DNA from: Chrysochromulina tobinii
Lineage: Eukaryota > Haptophyta > Prymnesiales > Chrysochromulinaceae
Reading direction: 5' to 3'
DNA length: 21,731 bases
NCBI GenBank assembly: GCA_001275005.1
Contig: JWZX01002312.1
Location: 1 to 21,731 of the forward strand
Shown: piece after piece, positions 1 through 9,322 of the stretch
How positions within the stretch are numbered: position 1 is the stretch's first letter
Layout: the number at the start of each line of letters is the position of its first letter
Translations under genes and position numbers: made by a program
The notes under the pieces: generated by a model
Told to the model about the DNA's origin: nothing
Database searches by the model: none
What the model saw: only the letters and a program-made list of their open reading frames with translations

Positions 1-57
1 TCCTCCTCCTCCTCCTCCTCCTCCTCCTCTTCCTCCTCCTCGTCATCGTCGTCTTCG
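1..57. repeat. (TCC)n / TCD trinucleotide microsatellite
   Basis: Nearly pure TCC repeats with TCT, TCG and TCA interruptions fill the left edge. On the minus strand they encode the Glu/Asp-rich stretch of the phosphatase-like gene, so this is a coding microsatellite rather than intergenic filler. Confidence 0.9.
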
Positions 58-362
58 ATGATGCCGTCGACATTGGGTGCCGGTGGCACCGGCGCAGCTG
101 CGGAGCTCGGGCCAAGCGGTAGCGGAGTTGTCGCCGCAGCAGCGGCGGCCACTGCCGTACTGTCTGCACTGCCGATCGTCCGCACCGACGCCCGCAGCGA
201 GTGCACGAGCGTCTCATCGAGATCGAGAACCAGGTAAAGACGACGCTCCTGCAGATGCGTCTCGCGCGACTCTCGCAGGTACTGCGCTGCGCGCCGCCGT
301 TTGGCGCCATCCTCATGGAGGTCACGTGTCAGGTCGCGCAGGTGCGAGACGGGCGACGACAT
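1..362 (-). CDS. FCP1/SCP-like (NIF domain) phosphatase, 5' part, runs off left edge
   Basis: Reading the minus strand from an ATG at 362 gives 120 open codons to the window edge, with no stop. Residues 39-55 read ERRLYLVLDLDETLVHS. This is the DxDxT motif I of the HAD-type FCP1/SCP (NIF) phosphatases; Asp47 would be the phospho-accepting nucleophile and Asp49 the general acid. The family removes phosphate from Ser/Thr, classically the RNA polymerase II C-terminal domain in the nucleus. The preceding Arg-rich helix (residues 20-41) and the RxLYLVLDLD wording look closer to FCP1/CPL than to the small SCPs. After motif I comes an Ala/Pro-rich linker, then an acidic run (IIEDDDD followed by poly-Glu) encoded by the TCC microsatellite. 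The remaining catalytic motifs would lie outside the window. It is divergent from psaK. The family call rests on motif I and its context only. Confidence 0.7.
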   Translation of the reverse strand, partial: MSSPVSHLRDLTRDLHEDGAKRRRAAQYLRESRETHLQERRLYLVLDLDETLVHSLRASVRTIGSADSTAVAAAAAATTPLPLGPSSAAAPVPPAPNVDGIIEDDDDEEEEEEEEEEEEE

Positions 363-649
363 GCAATCAGGTGTCGTGAGCCCCTTCGGACGCCGTGCAT
401 CGCGTGCATCGCTGGGACTTGAGTTGCGGCCAACGTCGACGACGAGCGAGCCGCGCTTTTTGCTGGCCATCCGCGGCCGGCGAGACCTCGCGAGGGTCCT
501 GTCGTGCTGCAGGGCACCTATTTCTGGGGCGCCTATTTCTGGGGTTTGAACCCCGGTACCCTCGAGTTCCGCACAACATGGCGCCGACGTTCGAAGAAGT
601 ATCGGTAGTATTTCGCTCGCCTTCATTTTGCGACGCGAGATTATTTCCA
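363..649. promoter_or_regulatory. Shared 5' region of the divergent phosphatase-like and psaK genes
   Basis: These 287 bases separate two divergent start codons and so must hold both promoters. No TATA box is convincing. A 15-bp unit containing CCTATTTCTGGGG is repeated twice in tandem at 515-544, the only clear structure. It could be a regulatory duplication or a chance microsatellite. Confidence 0.4.
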
Positions 650-1298
650 ATGCTCCGTCACGCCGTTCTCGCTGCGGTCATCGCCGTCTGCTCGGGCTTC
701 AACGTCGCGATTCGGCCGGCTGCTTCGCATGCCCTCGCTTCGCGTGCCGTCGCGCCGACCATGCTCGTCGAGCACCTGCCGGCCATCGACGCCGCCTCGC
801 AGCTCGTTGCCGCTCAGGGTCTGGTCCTTCCTATCCCTGCATTCTCGCCTGCCAAGGTGCGCGCGAGCCGTCTGGGTCTACCGACGCTCCGACGCTCCGA
901 ATCGGCCTGGCCGGGCCGCACGCGCTGGCGCGCCGGCAGGAATCGCAGGCACCCAGCTGGGCAGGCAGAAGCCAGACACCAAGATGGCCGCAGCGTATCA
1001 TCCCCTCTCTTGCCCATGAGCAAGCGCCCATCAACGTCGCTGACGGCGTTACCGTGCCCGCGCCTCTCGCGTGCCGCAGGCGTTTGTGATGATGTTCTTT
1101 AACATCATCACCATCTTCGGCATGACCATCCAGGGCAAGGGCCTTAGCAAGGGTATCAGCGAGGGCATGACGCCTCAGCAGGCGCACGACGACATGGTCC
1201 AGTCTTTCGGCCTCACGTGGGTGCTCTCGGGCACGGCCTTCGGCCACGTCCTCGGCGCGGGCGCCATCCTCGGCTGCTCGTCGGCTGGCTTCTTCTAA
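650..1298 (+). CDS. psaK: Photosystem I reaction centre subunit PsaK, nuclear-encoded, plastid-targeted (two exons)
   Basis: Exon 1 (650-856, 69 codons) joins exon 2 (1080-1298) in phase 0 to give 141 residues. The C-terminus, FGLTWVLSGTAFGHVLGAGA followed by ILGCSSAGFF, matches the PsaK signature (FG-x-AFGH-hLGAG-hILG). The spliced junction, FSPAK then AFVMMFFNIITIFGM, restores the first transmembrane helix after the conserved Ser-Pro seen in cyanobacterial PsaK. Two membrane helices with a short stromal loop is the family topology. PsaK sits at the edge of photosystem I and contacts antenna proteins. The N-terminus has a hydrophobic signal-like segment (LAAVIAVCSGF), then a Ser/Ala/Arg-rich stretch ending in ALASRAVAPTM. 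That is the usual signal plus transit arrangement for a complex plastid. The homology at the junction makes the intron call firm without transcript data. Confidence 0.85.
857..1079 (+). other. psaK intron (GT-AG, phase 0)
   Basis: 223 nt starting GTGCGC and ending CCGCAG. Removing it joins codon AAG to GCG and rebuilds the first PsaK transmembrane helix. It is unrelated to the short intron family found in the tRNase Z gene. Confidence 0.8.
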
Positions 1299-2016
1299 GC
1301 GCGCGTTGCGGCGTGTGAGAACGTCAAACCGAACACGAGAGCTGCTGAGCTGGTCCGACGGGGTCGGTAGGACGTGGTAACTTAAGTTGAGCCTTGTGCT
1401 CTTTCTCATGTAGACTGAGGTGCTACAACGCCAACGCCCGTGGCCCACCGCATGCTCACTCATAAAAGCGCTCCGTCTTGTGACTGCTGACTCCCGCGGG
1501 GTGAGCGGTTTACCCGCCGGGTTCGCGAACCATTCGCGGCGCGCGCGCCAGCGTGAGCGCGGGTTCGAAGACGAACGTCCCGTCGCGCACAGCATCGACC
1601 GCGGCTCCACCGGCATCCGCGGCGTGCGGCGGGTCCGGGCCGCGCGCCCGCGCCCGTCTCCACCGTCCGGGCACGACCCGCGCCAGCGCCGAGCGAGCAC
1701 GGGACGACCCCCGGTCAAACGGGACGTCGCGTCCCCCGCGGTGGGAGCCGGGACGTCGCGCTCGCGGCTTCGTCAGTCCTTCGTCAGAGCCCGTGGCTTG
1801 AGGCCAGAGGCCCCACACGCGGGGGTCGCCACCTCGCGACTCGCCTACACCTCGCGACTCACCTAACGGCTAACAGGCCGCTGACGAAGATCCGAAGCTC
1901 GCGACTCACCGAAGTCCGCACGCACGCTGACGTGTGACGAGACGCACAGTGTTCTGATACTCGCCTCGCCGCCTGAACCTCCACACATTGGCCTACGCGC
2001 CGATTCGGCATCTCAG
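1299..2016. other. Convergent intergenic region, no gene seen
   Basis: This lies tail to tail between psaK and the RING-CH gene and should hold both 3' ends. Open frames here are GC-driven, Arg/Pro-rich and without family resemblance. Visible structure: a perfect 12-bp palindrome GGTTCGCGAACC at 1520-1531, and three imperfect copies of a CTCGCGACTC motif between about 1830 and 1910. Confidence 0.5.
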
Positions 2017-4243
2017 TCAGAGCCACTTCATCCAGAATGCATTCTCGCGAAAGACGATCGGGCTCGTGGCCTCTTGCACAGCCAGCGGCCGCCGCTCACG
2101 CCAGCACGACGACCACGTCGCCACGCCGGCTCCCAAGGCCGCTGCGCTATCGACCTGCGCGAGCCGCTCTCCAGCGGTGACTGGGGCCCTGGCCGCCGGA
2201 GCCGCCGGCAACGGAACGTCGATCGGGAGTGCGTGGCACAGGCCCCAGCCACCGCGGGCGGTCTCAGCGAGCAACTGCTCGCTCGACCAGACAGCTACGC
2301 CTTGGATGACCGCGGCAGCTTGCACGAGGCCTGCACGGGCCAGATGTACTGCCGCAGCGGGATGGGTGACGTAGATGGTGAGCGTTTCCTCGCCGACGCC
2401 GCTGCCGCCGCTGCCGCCGTTGCCGCCGCCTGCGCCTGCACCTGCGCCTGCGCCTGCGCCTGCGCCGCCGCTGCCGCCGCCGCCGTTGATGACTCGGACG
2501 CCGGTCACCTGGAGCTTCTCATCGATGTCGCCATCGGAGATGTCACTGCCATCGTCTTCGCGGCAGAAGCCCCACCCGCTGTCGTCATCGTCGTCGGCGA
2601 CGCCGACGGCCTCGGCGCGCAGGCTATTCATGTAGCGCTCGATGGCACGCTGCCGCTCCGCGTACATCGCCTCCTCGTTGTCGATGGGCAGCTCGCCCTC
2701 CTCGTCGTCGCGGATGCTCTCGTGGCCCTCGTCCGCTATGTCCTCACCGAGCCCGCCGCTCAAAGCGGCAGGTAGTGGATCGAGAGGAGCGGGCAAGTCG
2801 ATCCGCAGATGATCGAGGTCCTCCGGCACCACAGCGCCGGGCTGTAGCCGCAGCAGTACGATGGGCTCGTCCTCGTTGCAAGGGCCGCCCTCGAGCACTG
2901 GCACATCCACGACGATCTTCCTCGGTGTGCGGCGCTCACTGCGGCCGCCAACGCTGCCGCCGCCAACGCTCTCATCCTCGTACGCGTCGCGCACTTCGGC
3001 GAGAGCGGTCCGCAACTCCGCGGCGGCGACGAAACCCGGCGGCATCTCCTCGAGCTCGTCCCGAGATTCGTCCCGAGATTCGAGATCGTCATCTCGAGGC
3101 GTGTCCTCGACGCTCTCGAGCAGATCTCGAAAATCTCGCTTGGCGATGGAGAGAAGGTCTCGACGCTCCTCGTGTGCCGTCTGCATCTCGAGCTGGAGAT
3201 CTACAGGCAGCCCGTCGCTGAGGCTGGGCGCCGTGCCGGGCGCGAGGCGCGCACGGCCGGTCGGATCGATCAGACGGCGCGTGATGTTGATGGCGGTGAT
3301 GGCGTCACTGCCCTCGGTGCCCGTGCCAGGGCTCACGTGCAAGATTAGGAAGCAGCCGAGGTGCCACAGCGAACGCTCGCGTTGATAGACCGAGGGGGGT
3401 GGCAGCGGCGGCGCCTGCTGCAGCGCCTGGGCTCGCTCGACCTCCGCCTCGATCTGCGCGTCGGCCTCGAAGAGCGCGAGGGCGCGTGCGTCGCCCGCCA
3501 TCGCATGCACGGCCGCATTGATGAGACGGCCCGTCGTGGCGGCGCGGAAGGGGTTCTGGATGATGAGCTGCCCTACCGCCATCCGACGTAGCATGCGCAG
3601 CTGCGTCGCGTCATCGAGCATGCCGTCGGGGAGCGGCCGGTAGTTCGGGTTGGTCATCACGCGCCGGAACCAGAGCTCCTCTTGCGCCGGCGCGAGCGGC
3701 GTCGTCCACGGCGTGCGGCACACCTCGCAGCGCGGAGTCTGCAGGCGAGGCGTGGCCTCCGAATCTAACGGCTCCTCGAAATGGAAGGGCTGCGCTCGGC
3801 GCCATTTGACCAGGCACGTGCGGTGCACGGGCGCCTTGCACGTGCAGGGCCACACGAGCAAAGACTCGTCATCCTCCTCCGCTAGGCAAAAGCGACACTG
3901 GCCCGCCAGCCCTCGAACGCTCGGCGCGGGGGCCGAGGGGGCGGTTGGTACGTGCAGCGCCGCAAGGCTCAGCGTCAGCGGCGGTAGACTCGACGCCGTG
4001 AGACGATCGGCAGCCGTCGAGGGGAAGGCAGTCTCGAGCAGGGTACTCGTCGACAGCCCCTTCCAAGCGTCGAGCAGGGCGTTGTCGAAAACAGCGCACT
4101 CCGTGGGATCGTCCCAGAGCGGCGGAAGCGAATCGACCGTTGTCGATGTCTCAGCCGTGCGGCGGGCGGCGCCGCGCGCAGCGTCTGCGGCAGCCGGCTG
4201 CTCTGGTTCGCCCCCCAACCCATTGCGCGGCTTGTCGCGCTCC

Positions 4244-4274
<31 letters not shown>

Positions 4275-4833
4275 CGTCATCGTCGTTGTTCGCGTACAGA
4301 TGGTTCATCTGGCGCGTCAGAGCAATCTGTTCGGCGAGCCAGGCGGCGCGGTCGAAGCCCGGATCCTGCTCGTCGCAGCTGAGGCACAGGCCGGCAGCGT
4401 GCGCGTCGTCGCGCGCGCACTGGCGCTGTTCCTTTCGGAGAATGGCCACGGGCGAGTCGCTGGCCTCGCTTGCGACCGCCTTGATGAACGCGTCATCGTC
4501 CTCGTCGGGCTCTGAGTGATGTTCTCGCGGCGCCAACCCGCGAAAGTCGTGCTCTGTCATCACGGACGAGGGGGAGCCTTCACTCGCTTGCTGCCTCGAT
4601 GATTCTGCCGGACTCTCTCCACTGCGCTTAGGCTCTGCCTTGCGCTTCGACTTCTTCTTGCGTGAAGGTGTGCCGGACCGAGAGGAAGTGGGGGTACTCG
4701 CTCTGACGGCGGCACGAGTGCCGCCGCCATCTGCCGCGCCGCGTCGAGGAGCGCTGGTAGGCGCGCTGGTAGATGCCGATGTTCTGCGAGAGATGAGGGG
4801 CATACCGAGCACTTCTCGAGGACCGTCCTGCAA
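2017..4833 (-). CDS. RING-CH (MARCH-type) zinc finger protein with an interrupted YqgE/AlgH (DUF179)-like C-terminal half
   Basis: 938 residues in one open frame. Residues 313-372 form a RING-CH (C4HC3) finger: CRFC, then WPCTC, HRTCLVKW and CEVCRTPW. This is the E2-binding domain of MARCH-type ubiquitin ligases. MARCH proteins usually carry transmembrane helices; none is obvious here. Downstream segments resemble YqgE/AlgH (UPF0301, DUF179): GCFLILH with AITAINITRRL near 495-525 (compare the GLVLNRPL region), VLEGGPCNEDEPIVLL near 645, and VIQGVAVWSSEQLLAETARG with GWGLCHA near 845-870 (compare the GWxxGQLxxEL motif). Acidic and Gly/Ala linkers split these blocks, so the domain spans about 375 residues against about 185 in bacteria. 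Residues 1-310 are Ser/Arg- and Asp/Gly-rich, presumably disordered. Met11 is an alternative start. The RING-CH call is firm; the DUF179 call is by motif and probable. Confidence 0.75.
2398..2489. repeat. GCC/TGCGCC compound microsatellite inside the RING-CH gene
   Basis: Runs of GCCGCCGCT and TGCGCC encode a Gly/Ala/Ser linker (GAGAGAGAGAG flanked by poly-Gly) on the minus strand. It lies just before the last DUF179-like block and keeps frame. Confidence 0.85.
4235..4282. repeat. GTCGCC hexanucleotide microsatellite in the RING-CH gene
   Basis: Tandem GTCGCC units flanked by CGTCGT encode an Asp/Gly run (DGDGDGDG) on the minus strand, in the disordered N-terminal part of the protein. Confidence 0.85.
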
Positions 4834-5144
4834 GATTAGCCTCTGCTGCTGTAGAAACTTGCGCCGGAAGGCACGTCAATTGCCGGCGTCATTTATCATT
4901 GTCGCTTGTGTTCGCTTCCCAATGTTAGCGCGCGCGCGCCGACCGCCGCACCGTAATTGTTACACTTTTTCCTGATCCACCAGGGGCGCTCCACGCACAT
5001 ACTAGCTCTCGCGCCCATGCTCGTCTCTACACGCGTCTCTACACGCCCATGCTCGTCTCTACACGCCCCGAGGTGCCTTTACAGCCGTAAGGTGGCAGGT
5101 GAGCATATACAGTTGCAATCATATGAGTGAGCCTTAAGTGAGCC
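4834..5144. promoter_or_regulatory. 5' region of the RING-CH gene and 3' end of the esterase-like gene
   Basis: No coding signal is seen. A 33-bp unit containing CCATGCTCGTCTCTACACGC occurs twice in tandem (5014-5034 and 5047-5067), with a partial third TCTCTACACGC between them. It lies about 200 bases upstream of the RING-CH start, in the transcribed flank or promoter. Confidence 0.45.
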
Positions 5145-6428
5145 TCAGTCGCGTCGTGTAGAGCGCCCGCCGGCTCCAGCCTCCACCGCCGCGCTTTTGT
5201 GAGGTGGTGATACTTCAGCGATGCGCTGCAGAAGAAGGTGCGCCTTAAGAAAATTCGGCCCTTGGGCATAATGCGACAGATCTGCCGTGTGCAACTGCTG
5301 AGTCACGTTGAAGAAGTCAAGCGTCGGGACAGACGCGTGGTCGAAGGGCGGCGGGAAACGTCGCTGTTGCAACACCTCCCGCATTTGGGCATTGAAAGCG
5401 GCTGCACGCTCGGCCGTTTGCCACTGGTACTCGCTCGTGTGACGGTAGTCAGCATTGATCCACATCAGTTGTGTGGCTGGTGGATTTGGGCGTGCTGCCA
5501 ACTGTTTCACAGCCGAGTCCAGCGTTCCAACCACATCGTCCACAATGAAGTTCGACTCCAGACCCCATCCGAGCACAACGAGAGAGGCAGATGCGTTCAC
5601 CTGGCTCGATAGCCACGTACTCCACTGTGGCTCTTTGTATACTGGAGCATCTGGACATGGGAGTGGGTAGCACTTGCTGGGCTCGTAGCGCTTCCACACC
5701 GCTTGTCGTGCAGGACACCGATTGGTGTTGGTCGTGTTAGTCTGTACGTCAAACATGCAATGGCAGCAAGGAATGTTTGCATACTCAAGGTTCACAGTGC
5801 CATCGCAAATCAGGCCGCGGCGACGCTCGTCGAGGTGGAGCCAAGTGTCCCTTGCAAAATAGAACCGGCAATCCCTGTAGTGAGCAGTGGCGACTTCGTG
5901 GTGTGTGCACGAGCTCAGGTGCACACGCTTGGCCGCCACCGCCTCCCTGAACTCGTCCTTCCATATAGCAGTCGGGGCAATTATGAAGGGATCACGCTCC
6001 GCGGCTTCGCCCAGTAGCAATAGCAGGAGTGCCTGGTACAAGAGGCGAATGACGCTGTCGCCGACAAGCAGCACGCGAGTAAATCCACGATGATGAAGAA
6101 TTTTACAGGCTTCCTGTGGGCGAAAGATGGGCACGCTGCAGTTATCTGGCTGCCATGTGCAGCCCTTCTCGTCTCGGAGCTCGGCGCGCTGTGCCTCAGG
6201 GGAGACGTGACCGTCGCGGCACTCGCGGTGTCCACCAGATTGAGCTGCCGCTCGGAAGCTGGCACATCGTGAGGCGTCGAGAGGCTTCATTTCCACCGGG
6301 GAGGGATTCCAACGGAACACAATACGGTCGGTTCGGTCGGCTCCGCGGGTTCGGTCGGCTCCTGGGTTGTCGCACGGTCGTGCATGTGCATGTGAATGAG
6401 GAAGGTTTTTGAACCGGAACACGAGCAC
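5145..6428 (-). CDS. PC-esterase-like SGNH acyltransferase/esterase
   Basis: 427 residues. RVLLVGDSVIRLLYQALL places a GDS motif at residues 123-125 (Ser125 as nucleophile). HTADLSHYAQ gives the C-terminal DxxH pair (Asp383, His386). Before GDS, CTWQPDNCSVPIF resembles the Cys-rich lead-in of TBL/CAS1-type PC-esterase proteins, and many Cys lie in the central part (CCHCMFD). These families add or remove O-acyl groups, usually O-acetyl, on glycans in the Golgi or at the surface. No clear signal anchor is visible; the first 46 residues contain a tandem GADRT repeat and may not be translated, Met47 (at 6290) being the alternative start. The divergent neighbour at 6683 looks like a glycosyltransferase, which supports a glycan role. 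The substrate is unknown. Confidence 0.65.
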   Translation of the reverse strand: MLVFRFKNLPHSHAHARPCDNPGADRTRGADRTDRIVFRWNPSPVEMKPLDASRCASFRAAAQSGGHRECRDGHVSPEAQRAELRDEKGCTWQPDNCSVPIFRPQEACKILHHRGFTRVLLVGDSVIRLLYQALLLLLLGEAAERDPFIIAPTAIWKDEFREAVAAKRVHLSSCTHHEVATAHYRDCRFYFARDTWLHLDERRRGLICDGTVNLEYANIPCCHCMFDVQTNTTNTNRCPARQAVWKRYEPSKCYPLPCPDAPVYKEPQWSTWLSSQVNASASLVVLGWGLESNFIVDDVVGTLDSAVKQLAARPNPPATQLMWINADYRHTSEYQWQTAERAAAFNAQMREVLQQRRFPPPFDHASVPTLDFFNVTQQLHTADLSHYAQGPNFLKAHLLLQRIAEVSPPHKSAAVEAGAGGRSTRRD

Positions 6429-6682
6429 GAAACCACAGCCTCTTCCTGCGGACTCTTCACGAGAAAGGACAGCACATAACGACTAATGCTTCTGAAAGCA
6501 CGGCATACGACCGTTACATTTTCTGGCCGGGTTTCGGGAAGGAATTACATCTTTAGAATTCCTAAACGAGAACCAGCGACCAAACAGGAGGAGAGCAGAG
6601 GGGGCCAGAGGGACCAGAGGGTGCTGGGTCGCGGTACTCGGCAGCTCGTCCTCTCCAATCTCTCGCGGTCGATTCGGCTCTA
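6429..6682. promoter_or_regulatory. Bidirectional promoter region between the esterase-like and glycosyltransferase-like genes
   Basis: 254 bases, or about 390 if the esterase starts at 6290, separate the divergent starts. It is less GC-rich than the flanking coding DNA. No specific factor site is recognised. Confidence 0.4.
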
Positions 6683-8425
6683 TTGGAGGTGACGAGGTGT
6701 GAGACAGGGACTCCTCCAATGCGAGCACCCCCACAGGAATTCGGCGCTGCTGCGCCCCAACCTTTCGCGAGGGCGAACTCCGCCTTGGAGGAAGCGCTGC
6801 AGACTCTGCAGACCGAAGGAGTGCTTGTCGGTGGCCCTGCGGCTGTCATGAGAGCTCGTGAGCTGCTCAGCCCACTGTCGGGGCGACCGTCCGCCACGAC
6901 AACTTTTCTCGAGGAGGACAAGGCAGCGGCGGCGGCGGCAATGGCGGCCCATACTCAAAACCGCACAGCACTCTCAAAGGCGGTTGAGGTGGCTACAAAG
7001 GCGGCGGCCAGGGCGGCTGCAAAATCTGACGGCATTCACGTCTTGCCCAAGGTGGTGGATCGGGCCTTCGTGGCCTCCATGGGCCGGCCGAGTGTTGTCA
7101 CCGGTGGCACGGAGGTCGACAAGCTCGATCCCCGGAATCACAGGCAGCCGCCGGCACTGTCGAACTGCCACAGTGGTCGCCGTCAGCCTTCACCAGAAGA
7201 GCACTTGATTGCAGTCGCTATCTCTGGCCAGCTGCGCACCTTCACAATTGAATTCGTGTGGCGCAATATCTTCACAACAATGGTACAACCGATCCAGCAC
7301 CATGCAAACGTGTTCATGGCACTCGACTCGTGGAGCAAGGACATGGGCCCATTTGTTAACATCAACGGCACCAGGAGAGTAGTGGAAGTGGATCTGCTGC
7401 CGAACCACACGCTACCCAAAGCTCTCTTTCAGCTCTTCAAACCGGTCGCCGTCGAATGGGGCCATGCGGGTACCCCTGCTACGTGCGAGGGCGACGGTTA
7501 CCGCTGCCTCTTTGACTTCAATCCGAACGACAACAAGTGCTTTGGAATTGGCGACGCTCGAATGGGCCAAGCGTATCACTTCTGGCGTGTGAGCCGGTTG
7601 ATCCGCTTCCACGAGCAGGCGTGCGGTGTGCACCACGATTGGGTGCTCCGGCTCAGGCCGGACACTGTCTTCGCGAGGAGACTCCCGCCCATCCGCTTTT
7701 GGCCGCCGCGGGTCCTGCGACGTCCTCCTCCTCCCACTCTGTACGCGCAGGACCTGACGGCCGTTGGCTTCACTGCTGTGAGCGACACCTGGGCTCTGAT
7801 GACGCGCGACGTTGCGAAGGTTTACCTGGAAGAGCACCTGGTGGACGCGTACACGTTCCCGTCGTGCACCAAACGGACCAAGCCCGAGCTCGGGAGATAC
7901 AACCTGTACAACTACCCGGAAGGGCAGCTCAGCTACACCTTGCGCACCAAGCTGCCAGCTCAAGTGGACGTATGCAGCGCCGATCGCAACGCGCAACATC
8001 CAAAGGAAATGTTCCTCCATATCACCCGCCCCGAGATTGGCCCAACGACCAACGCTCGACAACTTGCCGTTTACGAGCTCTGGCGCAGGACCATGATGGG
8101 GATAGAGGATGTGCCAGATGAGCTATTGCCAACGATCACGCTCACAACGCCCCGAGTGGACGGCTGGTGCTGGTCGAATGCCACCAACCCGGCCTATAAC
8201 AGTGTTCGAGAATTCGAAGGGAAGGGAAACGAGACGTACGAAGCACGGTATGCGCAGTTTTGGGCCGAGGCGAATCAAATCTTCTTCGGAGTGTGCCTGG
8301 AGTCGATTGAGCCCTGCGGAAAGACATACCAGCTAGCGATGATACGAGACCACGCCATCGCCAAGAAGAGGTATGACTGGCCGACGATGGGGCAAGATCC
8401 GGTAGAGGCCACGGTCTTGACTTGA
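6683..8425 (+). CDS. Glycosyltransferase-like protein (family uncertain)
   Basis: 580 residues in one exon. From about residue 178 the protein reads LIAVAISGQLRTFTIEFVW, and near 318-330 HHDWVLRLRPDTVFARRLPP. The pair SGQLRT and (D)WVLRLRPD is typical of uncharacterised algal and bacterial glycosyltransferase-like proteins with a GT-A-like core, where RPD marks the loop near the nucleotide-sugar site. Later segments contain several Cys/Trp residues (GWCWSNAT, FGVCLESIEPCGK) and N-x-T sequons, as in a lumenal or secreted protein. The first 170 residues are Ala-rich and poorly conserved in appearance; no clear membrane anchor is visible. An alternative start is Met13. Pairing with the PC-esterase-like gene suggests joint action on a surface or Golgi glycan. 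The exact family and donor sugar cannot be told from sequence reading. Confidence 0.5.
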   Translation: MEVTRCETGTPPMRAPPQEFGAAAPQPFARANSALEEALQTLQTEGVLVGGPAAVMRARELLSPLSGRPSATTTFLEEDKAAAAAAMAAHTQNRTALSKAVEVATKAAARAAAKSDGIHVLPKVVDRAFVASMGRPSVVTGGTEVDKLDPRNHRQPPALSNCHSGRRQPSPEEHLIAVAISGQLRTFTIEFVWRNIFTTMVQPIQHHANVFMALDSWSKDMGPFVNINGTRRVVEVDLLPNHTLPKALFQLFKPVAVEWGHAGTPATCEGDGYRCLFDFNPNDNKCFGIGDARMGQAYHFWRVSRLIRFHEQACGVHHDWVLRLRPDTVFARRLPPIRFWPPRVLRRPPPPTLYAQDLTAVGFTAVSDTWALMTRDVAKVYLEEHLVDAYTFPSCTKRTKPELGRYNLYNYPEGQLSYTLRTKLPAQVDVCSADRNAQHPKEMFLHITRPEIGPTTNARQLAVYELWRRTMMGIEDVPDELLPTITLTTPRVDGWCWSNATNPAYNSVREFEGKGNETYEARYAQFWAEANQIFFGVCLESIEPCGKTYQLAMIRDHAIAKKRYDWPTMGQDPVEATVLT

Positions 8426-8883
8426 TTGTGTGTCTTGTGCGTGGCAACTTTATACCGCGGCTACTTCGCTCGGCGCGTCGCAAACTTTGCCATCAGATCC
8501 TTGAAAACCGGCTGCATTTCGCTGGTGCGGAGACGCCCGCAGGGTTAGAGTCTTTAGATTATTACTTTTTATCGTTTATGGTCGCTCGGGCCCGTCGAGT
8601 GCGTAGAGCGTATCTCGATAGAGCGTATAGTGACAACGCGTAGTAGAGCGGAGTAAGCGGCTAGTGGCAGCGTACTCCGTACACGCGTGTAGTAGTAAGC
8701 GAAGTAGGAAAACACGTCGTATGGCGGGCCCGAAATTATATAACACATCGACATCTATCCGGATACAATGCTCGAACGATGTGGAAGGTGGGTTGGGGGC
8801 GGTGCCCGGTGGTGTTAATGATCGGATGATTTCGTTGCGTTATGATTTCGGCCCGTGCGTGAAGTGCACGCTGCACCGCGCGG

Positions 8884-8960
8884 GGCTCGTGCTAATATTG
8901 CTATCGTGCTAATGGTTTTGGTACACATGCTAATAAATGCTAATTGCTATCGCCCTGGCA
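8884..8960. repeat. Clustered TGCTAAT heptamers
   Basis: TGCTAAT or TGCTAT occurs about six times within 77 bases, at irregular spacing, in the A/T-richer part of the convergent gap. Function unknown; it may be a decayed microsatellite or part of a 3' UTR. Confidence 0.6.
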
Positions 8961-9280
8961 ATTGATGATTAAACGCGGGTGAGCGAGATCGTTTCAATCG
9001 TTACCGGTGGCGCCGACGGGAATACGCCAAGACGACCGTGGACGTAACGAAAACGTCTTGGCGAGGGCCGAGCCCGCCGAGGCGGCGCGCGGGTTCGTGT
9101 CGTAACGAGCCGCGGTTCGTGTACGTGTACGCGTCTTCTACGCGTCTTTTAGTGGTTCACGCTCGGGAGTTGTTGAAACTTTTCAACAGTGTTTGGTCCT
9201 TAACGTTAGGCTGCCGCTCGTGACCGCGTCCCACGGACGCGGGCCGAGGCGCACACGGCGCGCACGGGGCTCACCGACTG

Positions 9281-9322
9281 ACCGACACATACACAGGCAC
9301 ATACACAGACACATACGAGACA
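9281..9322. repeat. CACATA-type microsatellite
   Basis: Imperfect tandem units of ACACATACACAGGC and CACATACACAGA type. They are non-coding, in the 3' flank of the gene at 9510. Confidence 0.8.

Noticed and set aside
525-560. tRNA-like GGTTCAAACCC box on the minus strand
   Set aside because: The T-arm stem does not extend beyond three or four pairs, and no A box or acceptor stem could be found at the right spacing.
831-1718. Long minus-strand open frame containing MRKSTRLN, reminiscent of translated Illumina adapter contamination (KSTRLNSSH)
   Set aside because: The DNA matches the adapter only over AAGAGCACA (9 bases) and then diverges. The frame also overlaps psaK antisense and shows no domain. 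Neither contamination nor a gene is supported.
1420-1866. Plus-strand 148-codon frame after psaK
   Set aside because: Arg/Pro/Ser composition is driven by GC content; no similarity, and it covers the likely psaK 3' flank.
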